From NCBI RefSeq assembly GCF_051014685.1, contig NC_135051.1:16387557-16451556 (forward strand): DNA of 64,000 nucleotides, written 5' to 3'. Positions 12,901 to 24,900 of this stretch are shown here, one piece after another. This DNA is from Ptiloglossa arizonensis (Eukaryota > Arthropoda > Insecta > Hymenoptera > Colletidae). Numbering within the stretch: position 1 is the stretch's first letter; the number at the start of each line of letters is the position of its first letter. A program made the position numbers and the translations under genes. Under the pieces are notes generated by a model, which did no database searches, had not been told where the DNA came from, and was given only the letters and a program-made list of their open reading frames with translations.

Positions 12901-15900
12901 GGTCCAAGAACCTATTGCAGGAAGGCTTTTCTTTCTGTCTAGAAGCGTGGTGTCTCAATGTGCTGTGCCGATACTTGCCCCTTGTACCGCCATTAGAGGC
13001 GCTTGTGTCATTGGCCGGCCGTCGTTTTATCGAATGGATAAATTTTAGCTTAGAGATTGGAGACTTACTTCCCGCAAATCTTGCAGGGGTAATGAAGTGG
13101 GGTGGGCACGGGTAGTTGTTGCTCAGAACTAGTGTGAGTTTGTGAGTTGGTGTTGACTGTGGCGTGGCCGGTATTGCCGGTTTGGGCGGTTTGGGTGCTC
13201 CCGGCCATCGTTACTGTTACACTTCCGCTAAAGCTCTGACAACACAAAGAAACACAAAGCAAAAATAAACAACACAAACAAACAACAACGACGACAGATA
13301 AGTAAACGCAGTGGTCACGCACAACGCACAACACGCTCGGTCCTTGTGATAGAAAGCGTGAAGAAACGACAGGTCAACAACAAATCACATGCGACACTTA
13401 GACGTTCACACGTATGTACGCATGTAAAGTGGTCTCGTACGCGCAGCGTGCACGCTGTCGCTGGAAAGTCTGGGATCGCTTGTTGCTGAAGTCTTCGTTT
13501 CTCGTTCGCTGTGTCAGACCAGTGTGGTCTCTGTGTATTGTATAAGAAACTATAGATGCAAATTTTAACGCCAGATAGGATCGTTTTTCGAAAGAAACGA
13601 ATAAGCAATAGTAATTCTTTCAGAGATATTTGTAATCGAGAAGTCTACGCGTCGATATTTAGGTCTGGGCGGAATCAATTGGTCGCTCAAGGTCACTGAA
13701 CAGCAAGCTGCCTCTTTCTCTTCTCTTCGAGCTCATTCTTCTGGTTATCTTCGAGTAGCAACAAGCACAGATTTGCGGGAAACTTGAAGTAATCTTGAGC
13801 AGCCAATTGACTTTATTTTAATTGTAATACACTGTTTCAGAGTGAGTATGTTAAGGAATTGTAACAGTGTCGATCGTTTGTTGTGAAAAACAGTTTGTGT
13901 AATTTACAGCTTATGCAAACAAGAAGTATTCAGAGTATCTCTGAAACTATTACTTTTCGATGTTCGTTAACATAATTTTCTTTCTACCAACGAATCCTAC
14001 TAACGCTTAAAATTTGTATATATAATTTACCAACACCCTGTATTTTTGTAAATGCTTCTTGGAACACACATAACCACATTTTCATAAAAATGTCTTATAT
14101 TTTATTCACAAATCCTTTGTAAACGTTCGATGAACATACCAGTTCAACGATATAGTAAAAGTTGTCACGAGTGATATTTATTTGTAGCTAATTTGCAACG
14201 AAGTTGTATCACCTGCTGGAGTCAACTCTCCTAAGTTTGGCGTTACAGGGTTGTCGATTCTTAGAATTCACCAAAGTTAGAAAATTTATCACTCAACCAG
14301 GCTTCAGATAAAGCAAAAGAGACCTGTCTCTCTTTTTGTCGTATCTATTTTATTCTTGCACGTAGAACTTGTTCTACAAGTAGACAAAGACAGAAAAAGA
14401 GTAAGTTTTATCCTTGGAAAAGGAGCTCGAATTTTAGAGGGGCAAAAGTTAGGGAGAGTTGACTGTATTACAACTTGTTATAATACCCGCGTGGTCAGTA
14501 AAATATTTGAATATTTAAATTAGAATTATACGATAATAATAACTAACTATGAAAGGTAGATGATCCCAAACTTTCGAGCTGTAGTGTACGCCGAGTATGA
14601 ACCCAATTGCTTCCGTGTCGACGTCGAACTTCAATTGGTTAGAATCATTAATAGCTTAGGAATATCTGATATGCAAATAGTTCTACAATGAGTTTGGGCA
14701 GAGGCTTCGTACTCGGTGTGCGTTGATAAGTAGTTAGAACGTATGCTCGGTGGAAAGTACTTGACAAGTACTTGAGTAGTCTCGTTAATTATCTAGAAAG
14801 TAACTATGCTTTCGTTAAGAAAGAAAGAGAGAAAAATATTAGAATATGTTATATCGATGTATTCCTAGTCAGAAAGCGATGACATTAAGTTACGTTCAGC
14901 AACTAACAAACGTTATTCTGTCCTTTGATAGTGAAATCGCAATTTTGTTATCGTTTAAACTAATTTTGTACCATAAAGTGAAGCTTGTAGGTAAGATAGA
15001 GTACTAGAGTGTTAACAACAATTCGTGTTACTCACATCGGGGCAGTCGTATGCGAATAATCTCAGCTCCCCATCGCTGGTGGTCAGGGTAGCTGAGTTTT
15101 CTCTCTCGTTCGTCTGTAACTGAACAACAAATACTGCGTTAAATACTTGGAATATTACAAATCTGGAAAAATAGACTCGAAACGTTATTTTGGAATTAAC
15201 AACGAAAAAGAAATCTAAATAGATCAGTGGACGTATACTTATACACGAGGTCTATTCTAATTTGTAAACTTTGTATTGTACAAAGTATTTCTGTGTATTT
15301 CTCTATGAAGTTAACTATCTAATTTTCTTCTATAAAACTATAGTTGAAACAAATTCAACTGGAGACTCAAGATCGTATTGCTAACTACTTATTCCTTTGT
15401 TTGAAAAATACGAAACATATATAATACTTATAAAACAGTGTAGTGAAGTAGTCAAATGATACCAGTTAATTTTGATCAGACTATAGCAGTGAAAATTGTA
15501 CCTCTGAAAAGTCAAGATAATTCAAAATTCTTGAATGCATCGCACATCACACTTATCAATAGACTAAAATTATTTTCTTACTTCACATAGCAGACAATAG
15601 ATTTACAAAAATTACAATCGACAATTTCTTTAGCTATTCTATATTCAAGTTCGAAATCCATTAAACTTCGAGGTATATATAAATATATACATATATGACC
15701 ATTCTCACTGAGCATAACAGTCTACAAGTAGTTAAATGACACATCCACAAAATTGCAGTCAGCAACAGAAACTTTCGCCCTAGATTTTATTAAAAAAAAA
15801 CTTTCCAATTCGCGTCAGCGTGGACTGCACAGTTTTACCAAGGATCGTGGAAGTTTTGAAACTCCGAAAGGTTCGTAGGATCGAGCCAAGGACTTGTATC

Positions 15901-18900
15901 ATTTGTCAGCTAGGTCTCTGGTATACACGAGCTCTTGGAACTCACCAGAGTGCGATGGAGGATCGATTTGTCTTCACCGAAGTCCATCTCCGTCACGGAT
16001 GCGATAGCATCGCGAAGTTCCCTCGTGTCCTTGTAATCTCTGCTTTCTATCTTAATCTTTGGTTTTCCATGGCGGACACGCAGTCTCTTGTACTCGTCCG
16101 GGCAGAGCCTCTTCCATAGGTAATAGAATTGCACGCACTGTTTCGCGGACTTGCCACCCACGTCTCGCGAGATCGCAGAGAAGTCCTTGTTGTACTTCAG
16201 AAGACCTTGATAGAATGCGTCCATCTCCTGCGACGTCCACCTGTCGGATTCCTGGCACTCGTAACTGAGCAACGGATGTTCGGCTGGCAATATGGGCGTT
16301 GGTCTCATCAGCTTCAGCATCGCCTCCTGAAATTTAACGACAATTTCAATTTCAGACAAGTCGTATTTGCTCAGCTACTAGCTCAGCTACTTGATCAACA
16401 TTCCTAGAGTATTTTACAATTGAATATTTTTCCAATTTGGGTCCAACGAGTAACTTCAGATCGGGAAAAGTAATTTATTTCGTTGAAAAAAACAATTGCA
16501 GTAAGAGAAGTAACTTTCCAAAAGAGTCAATTTTTGTTATCTACGGATGACCAATTGTAAGTATTTTTTTCTCAGAGTGGTGATTAATGTACTCCAGGTC
16601 TTGAATATTTTTTCTTGATCAATTATAAGATAATGAAGCGAAAAATTCGAAATCCTGTATAACTGAATATTTAGCGATTTGCGACAAAGAATTCACGGTC
16701 TTGAAATGAGAAGTTTTCCCCTTTTGTGTGTAAATATAAAAAAATGGATGAAAGAGTGAAACTTTTACTGAGGAATATATTTCTCAACCGTACAATCTTT
16801 ATTTTTGTTTGTTTTCTTTTAAATAGTTTCCTCCGAATGGCACGCGTAAAGGAAAACAATTAAATCTGAAGATTCGTACATGAATATTTCCTCTGCACAT
16901 GTGAAGCAGATGCAGCGCATACTCTTTGTTCCTTCCTCCGCCTGGTACCGCAGCGCAGCATGCAAATTGCAAATACATCTCCACTGGAAAGAAAAATGTG
17001 TCGTTTTAAATACACATTATTTTTACTCATCGATGAAAAATATCAAAGCGCGTTAACCCTAGAATAAACTCCATTGCGTTTGACTCTTGTAGTCAAGACT
17101 CAAAGATTGAGTAGAGACTAGTACTGCATACGAAAAATTTAATCGCGAAAGTATGTTTGTATTTCGCGTAGGGAGTAGCATTGGCCGAAAGTAAACGAAA
17201 CGATCTAGAAAATGATCTAGAAAATGATCTAGACGCAAATGATCTAGAAAAGCAGTCCCAGAGTTAAGTTACTTTCGAATTACAATACGAAATTACAATT
17301 GATAAGCTGTTTGAGGCTTTCGGATAAACCGTGGCTTTCTAAATCATGTTTGGGTGCATCGCCAGCATTGCAACTCACATCGTCAGACCTCTGACGTCGC
17401 ACTGACACGCATACCCAACTCGGATGGTTAGAGCCTCAAACGTCTTACGATATTCCTTGAAAGCTTGAAACAAGGTACACTTACGTTCATTGTCGGTCAG
17501 CACGTTATTTATACCAGGATCCCAGAGTAAGTGGTCAGCCTCGGGTTCTCCCTTTCCTCTATCCCCATCGCTGCCAACCGGTGGTATCGTCGCCTGGTAT
17601 CTCGTCCCGATGTTGATCCTGGGCGGGGGTCCATCGTTTCCCTGAGAATCGTCCGAGCTGAAGTCCGAATCTCTCTCGTACTGATGCAACCTGGCGTAGA
17701 GTCCAGGTCCAGGACGAGACGGATCCAAGATGGGCGGTGGCGTATAGCTGCTGTCCCAGTGACGATCGCAAGCCTTCCTCAGCCTCGAGGGGTACGAGTG
17801 AGACGCACTAGCGTAGAGACCACCGTCCATGCGAGGCCTTTTTCTACAATGCCTGACAGGACTACCGGTGGGTATGCTGCTGGGATTGAGGAATACGTCC
17901 TCGTCCAGTAACTCCTCCTTGATCTGTTCCACCGGGATCGGTAGGTTACCACTGGGTGTCTTTTGTCTCATGTTATTGTTCTTGGCCGTGTTGGTTTGTA
18001 TGAGAAACTTGGTCGGGTTGACGACCTGTTGCTGGTTGAACTGACCAGCGTTGTACTGATGATTCGTTTGCACGTTCAAGCCTAGATTCACGGTGACCGG
18101 TTCCACCTTGGGTGTCGCGAGTCGCATCTCTTTCTTGAATGTCAACGCCGGGCTCAGGGAGCCGGTCTGAACCAGCACGTTGGTCTTTTGCAGTCCCGCG
18201 GTCTGGATCAGCTTGAACTCGCCGTTGTTGTCGACCACGATACCCGCCAGGCTACCGTTACCCAAACCGAAGTCCACCAGGTTCTGACTGGTGATGAACT
18301 TGTACGATTGGAACTCGAACCGCCGTCGATTAGCCGTGGTGAAGTCCTTCGGGGTGGATGAGAGCAACGGGTCCTCCGAGTTGGGCATCATCTGGCTCTG
18401 AAGAGCGTGATGAGGCGACACGGGGAAACTGGTGCCGGTGAAGGATACCGGTCCTGGTGACGGGACGGAGGACGGCGGCAGGGAGGACAAGGGCGACGGT
18501 GCTGGTGTCGCTGACAAAGGGCTCGGCAGTGGCGAGTGAGGGTTGGGTGAACCGGATCCGTATAGGTCCGCATCCGCGTCAGATTCCCCTGGCAATACCT
18601 CGCTGAGAGCCTCCTCCACCGCTGCCGCGGATGACATGGTGGACGTGTAGAAGGCAGCTGAAAGAGGCGACGAAACTTGCCTCACGCTCTCCGGGTCCTC
18701 CTGAGGGCTCAACAGCGGCAAACTTCCGGTCAAAAGGCCCTCCTGGCTGGCCGGTGGTGTCGGATATGTGAAACTGGGACTGTCGTGTCTGGTCAAGGGC
18801 GACGGTAGCGGTGACTGGGTAGGTAGGGTGTGAGGGCTCTCCGTGTACTGAGCACCATAAGTACTGAACTCGGCCAATGAATCGGGCAACGGTGAGTTCA

Positions 18901-21900
18901 CCAACGCCTGGAGGTCCGGGTTCACGGTGTGCTGCGACGAGTATCGATCCTCCAGGGTGATGTCCTGCAGTTGTTCAGTGGTTTGCTCCTGGAGCAGGCT
19001 CGCTGTCTGAAACTGAACAACCGCGAGTCTTGTCAGTTGGCTCAGGTTGGGGATTGTTTTTTTCGTTGGGCCAACGCGAATGGATTTGTTTATTTGTTTC
19101 AGAGAATCTCGCGAAGTTTTTGAAATTTTTAAAATTTTATACGGAATTGACTAGATTCCAGTTATCAGTATATTGAAAATGAAGTTGAGAATTTTTAATT
19201 TTCCTAAGTCTACTGAACCATTTTTAAAGATAGGAAAAAATGTCAATTTCAAGGGAAAGTTAACAATTGTATATTTTTTATACTTTTGCAAGAGTGTTGC
19301 CACTCTTGTAAATTGGAAATTTTTTAGAAGGGGTTCCAAGAACACAGATGTGTATATATACACCTATGCATACATTCTACTCTAAGTTATACACAATAGG
19401 GGAAGAATGTAATTTATTATTAGATATGTTATCCAACGTTTATCTTTCTTTTTTCTTCATCATTTATTAATCCTCAACATTTAAGATTATGAAGGATAAA
19501 CAAGATTTATCGATTCTTTTGTGAACTTCAGATATATGAAGGTCATATCTCAATCTTAAGCCGATACTCATTCAGTAACATATTGGATCAATAAATTAAT
19601 ATATGAGATTAATTGACTCATGAGGGGTTAAAAGATAATTTTAAATTCAATGTCCTTGGGGAGTAATAAATGTGAATTTATATAATTATATATTAATATA
19701 ATATATAACTATATAGATTTAATTTATTCTGCTATAGTTTAGATAATAGTAGAATTAAGTTTATTCACATAAATTATACAATTATCTCTATAATACAAAT
19801 AATTATAGGACATTGTTCTTATAGAACAATTATTATTTACTGCAATAAATGATTTATATATTAATAAAGGAGATTAACAATAAAAACTTGATATATTCGT
19901 ACAACAGTGTGTTTCAATGTAATCTTTTTATGTGAAAATTATATTTTATAGTTCTCCATCGTGTGGTATCTTTCGAAACAGTCTCCAATGTACAGTCCTG
20001 GTTTTCGTCTACATGTTTCGCAAAAATAATTAGTTTGGTGTCTTCCGCCCTTGATCGTTCCGTTTGAACATACAGAACAATCTTTACTTTTCACATCTTC
20101 ATAGTGCCGCAACTTATGCATTTTCCATTAAGGAAAATCATTAAGCCATTAAGGAAATCATTCCTCTTTACTGGATTCTGTTATCTCTAATAGGAGCACC
20201 GTATTGGTTCGTGAACAAATTCTTTGGACATTCAGGTTCCTTCAGAGAAAGTGCAAACTACTAATAAGAGCACCTTATTGGTTCTTGAACAGATTCTTTG
20301 GACATTCAGGTTCCTTCAGAGAAACCATAAACCAATACATAGTTGTAAGTATAAGATTAGTACGATTCCTTCTAAGTACAAGCTTAGTATGGTTCCTTAC
20401 TGTAATGGTTAAGACACACGACCATAAAGAATTAATTAATCTATCGCTCCATTCAACAAAACAAGCACTCCAATCTCTCGAATGCCAAGCTACCAAACAA
20501 GAATCGTTCGTTCGTAATAACTTCCAACCTTTTACTTAACCAATCCACACACTGCGTGTAACACACATACACAAATAAGATAAATATCATTTTTAAACAT
20601 CGTGTCAACGAACAACGAAATGTTGCGATCATCGCGAGCCTTTCGGACCGAGTACGGACGGGTCCAGTGGAAAAAGTTGAATTCCATCGGGCAATATTGA
20701 TCCACGAGCGAGGCGTATCCGTGAAAAATTGGATTTGCGGAGGAACCGGATGGATTTTCCTGAAAAGTTCGCGGAATGAAGGCGTTTCGGGAGCTACGCC
20801 AGGAGATGCAGGCATTAGGGTGGAATCTCTGGTATCCGTGGGTCAGACATTAACGAGACTACTCGACGACGAGAGGTTCGAGTCGGGGTGCGGGACGACG
20901 GGATGGGGGACGAAGTGGGGGTGGTTAAGGGGTACGGAGGATGCAAGATATCTCCGGATAGGTAGGGAAGAGCGGATCCGGTGCTTTTCAAATGGCACAA
21001 AGCAGCATTGCAAGCATCGTTGGTGCAGTCGGTGCCAACTACTTAGATAATTCGTCTTATTAAATTCTGCGTTGAGGGGCAGACGGTGAGGGCTGGAAGG
21101 GGTAGGTAGAGGGAGGGGAGGCAGCGGCAGAGCGGTGACGTAATTGAAACTAAAGCGTTTTCAGCGCTCGACGTGGAACGAATAATGAGACGCCGGGACT
21201 AATTAGACCGTCAAAGGATCGCGAGATATTGTGTCTTAACATGACCGTCGAAAATGCAAATGCTCAGCTACCACCCTACCACCACCCCGGTTCACCCTTA
21301 TTTTCGCGTGACTCCTTTCTTGCCCTCCTCCCTTTGTCAAACGGGACGCCTGTTTCCGGATAAAGTTGTAAATTAGGGGTTCGCGTGGACCCGCTCCGTG
21401 AAAAGAAACAAAACGAGGGTGCTTCCAGATCCGTGGACAGTTTACTCGCGACGTGGTTTAAAGTCGACCGAGTTATTGAACATTCCGATCCAAAATGGTC
21501 GATATACCCGCACCTCAAGCGCGTGAGTTCACGTGTACGTTGTTGGTTTAATTTTCGAACGCGGATGCGGGAATGGAGGAAAATTAAACTGAAAATCGAG
21601 TTTTCAGTTTTATCGAAAATGGACGATTTTTAAAGATGCGAGCCTAAGTTGAGAAATTTATACCCAGGGGTTTTGAATCACGAAGTATTGTCTCGCAGGA
21701 ACGTTACGAATTGTTGAGAGGATTTGTTGACTGTTTGCATTTGTTTTTTGATTTTTAATCGGGTTTGAGGAATAGAATAATATGGAACACTTTGATTTTA
21801 TTATGTTTGTTAATAGAAGAGCAGGGCTTATTAATCATTCTGAATTTAGTTCAGAAATTGTGCTTCGATATTGTCCTAGAATACACAAGGTGTTCAAGGT

Positions 21901-24900
21901 ATTATAAGAAATTCTCAGGTATTTTTCTCAATAGAATTTTTTCAAAATACAAAAGCTATTCTTCCACTCCTAACCTTGTGCGATTTTCAAGATCACAGTA
22001 TACCCTATAGTTGAATTTGTCTCGAAATACGCTTTCGTATAACAGAAAATATGTAACATTCTATCGAAAAAAATTAAAAGTCACTTTCGTCTCTCCAAAT
22101 GTATCTCAAACACGGAAAATTGATATTGGTTCTAAAAAATGGTGAAACTTTGTCCTCTTTCAACGTTCTCGTATATTTTCAAGGAAAACGCTGATTCCTA
22201 ATACCACGAATCGTGTATATGTATAAAATCGTAGAAATGTTCGGAGAAGTATGAAAAGAATAGGTTGCTTTTAAAGAAAGTTCTCGCGTTTTGGGGACAC
22301 ATTTCTGTTTTTAGTAGCCACAAATCGTTCTCAGAACGGGGTAGAACTAAATTGTGGACTCCTGACTCGGCAAATTTGCCAACTATCGTCTACCAACGTA
22401 ATGGTTCATACCAAACGTGCGAGATGAAAGCAATAAGCTCGAGGAGGGGCGGTGTCTCACCTGAAGGGAGTCCAATTGAGTAGCGTGAAGCAGAACACTG
22501 TCAGGAACTGCGGTGACCTGCTGGAACACTTCGTCCTGAAGGCTTGGGCTAAAGTAACCGCCGTCTTCGGAGTAACCTGTCATCGAGAAACTGTCTGTGA
22601 CTGCGGGCTGAGATTGAGGCTGGTTATTTTGTTGCTGATTGGTCGTCGATTGAACTGACGTCTGGTACGTCAAATGCAATCTCTGCCCGGGATCGGAAGT
22701 TGTTCTCTTCACAGCCATTTTAGTAGTGCCCTAGAAAGTTCCACGTTCGGTTCTTTATCTCCCTATCGACTGCAAGGCGTTACACTGAACAATGACTTCT
22801 ATGTGTACATTTCGCGCTTAGAGATCAACTACGCGAGCTGGTTACAAATTAATCAATATTTATGAAGCGACCATCCCAGTGACGTATCTCTCAATTGCCG
22901 TAGCTAAACATCTAGGCAATTATCGAAATAATGTATAGGATGTTACGATAAGAAACACATTAGCAAACATTTATTCAATGTTTCTCTTTCCTCGTTCGTG
23001 TTACTGAAATATCGTTTTCCTCGTTACTAATCTAGCTAGGTAATCGAACATTATGTATCATTTTATAGTTCAGAGAGTGTAAAAAAATTGACAATGTTTA
23101 CGCGATAGCAGCACGCAATTTATCACGAGGAGTTCGTTTAAAGATCACAAGTAGTAGGTGTAAGTTACTGGGTGTAAGTTTCATCGATTTCGTTGGACAA
23201 ATTTTGGAGAGATTGACCGTTTCGTGTGAAAACGAATCTTTTTCGAGGTTTCTTTCAAATCAAATTAACAGTTCTGGTAATTTATTAAATACCATATATT
23301 TCAACAAATCGTAAAATTCCTTCGTATCCATTTGAATAAATAAAGTGAAACATCGAAAGACTGATAATCTTCTATTATCTAAATACCTTACACTTATTAG
23401 TCCATATAAAGAAGATTTTATTGCATTATAATTATTCACTATAAACGAGTATATTACTATATTACTATATTACTATATTACTACTATTATTAGAACAGTT
23501 TTCTTCTATTATCTGAATACCTTACACTTATCAGTTCCTCTAAAGTAGATTTTATTGCATCATAATTATTCACTACAAACGAGTATATTACTATATTACT
23601 ACTATTATTGAAACAATTTTCACGGTCTTTCGATTACATTCGACTCTAATTTTATCGTTAAAATTTGAAAGAATTTTGCAAATTGACAAGACAACCAATA
23701 CGAATAGCAAAAATTACCTTCAGAATCATGTCGGCCAGCGCCTGCGCCTGTGCCTGGGTCTGCGCTTCCTGTAATTGTTTCTGCACGGTCGCATGTCCGC
23801 CAACGGTGACGTTCGGCTGCCGGAAGTGTTCACCATCTGAAAGTCTGCGGACCTTTTCCGCTGAGGCCAATGGCGGCGGTGCCGGTACCGCGAAACTCGT
23901 TTTTCCGGCGACCTGCGACGCGTTGTCCGCTTGGCTGGTGAACACATTGGCGTTTGTACGTGGCTGCTGATTGGTGCTCGTGTCCGCTGCTAAAACGAAA
24001 TCAAATTGAAAAATATTAAAAACAAAAGATTTCGTCCATATCTGACCAGGTATTTTTTTTTTTTTTTTTGTGGTAAAGAATCGGTAACGCGAATCAATTT
24101 AAAATGAAAACAGAGAGGGGCAAAATTTTAATTCGAATAATAACGCAAATGTTACAGTTGTTTCGTTGCGACGTTCATTCGATCGAATGGTTATTCGGTT
24201 GTCGTTTATCGTGACGTGTAATTAAAATTTGAATCTTTGCAAGAGGAGAGAAAATTGCGTGTCTTTTGTATCGGTTGCTCTTAATAAATTATAGACGAAT
24301 AACAGGAACATTGTTCCGTTCTTTTCGATACTGTACAGTAAATGAAACTCGTGGAATGTATACACGTGTGGTGCTGATTACTTGAACGATTTCCGTACAC
24401 TATTCGTTTTAAATCAGTTCGTAACACACTAGGGAAGATAACGATCGTATACCTCAAACGAACTATCGAATTAAATAATGATAAAATATCTAGCGAAATG
24501 GAAATATTAATTTTCTGTGGTAGAGAGTTAATACAGTAAGTAAGGTTGAGTGATTGATTAAACCCCTTCGTTATCATTAAACAATATTTCGATCAATTTC
24601 AGTCAGAATATATTGGACTATTTGCTTTATCTCCACAGTTTAATTTCCCGAGTACGAGCCGTCCATTCGCGTGTACCTTTTGAATTTTGTTCGTCGATAA
24701 AACGGCGCATGCTCCGCGAAATAAAATATTCTTTTTATAACGAATCAACGAAAGTACATTGTCGGTTAATCTGAATACGGAGCCCGGAATAAATCATACC
24801 TTCGATGTTTAAATAAATTGCGAATTTCTCGATCGGGTCTCAGCACACGTAATTAACCAAAGTAGGTAATGTCTGTTATGAATGGACGGACCATTACCGT

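Larger units (their letters stand above)
19007..22460 (-). other. Intron (3.5 kb) with transposon relics
   Basis: Contents listed separately: a dispersed repeat at 19122-19353, an AT-rich segment, a piggyBac transposase remnant at 19939-20121 and a 74-bp duplication at 20187-20335. A GC-rich block with G-runs on the plus strand (20640-21300) and a further AT-rich stretch complete it. No additional exon is supported. Confidence 0.8.

Noticed and set aside
16059..16407. Plus-strand frames opposite the SANT exon
   Set aside because: Antisense shadows of the strongly supported SANT exon on the minus strand.
17531..17911. 126-codon plus-strand frame, and the shorter minus-strand frames 17559-17771 and 18388-18573
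   Set aside because: Shadows of the large Ser/Pro-rich exon (17485-19006) in other frames.
19620..19634. GAGGGGTTAA at 19622-19631 considered as the end of the piggyBac element next to the transposase relic
   Set aside because: The orientation is wrong: the terminus would face away from the relic, and no partner end was found.
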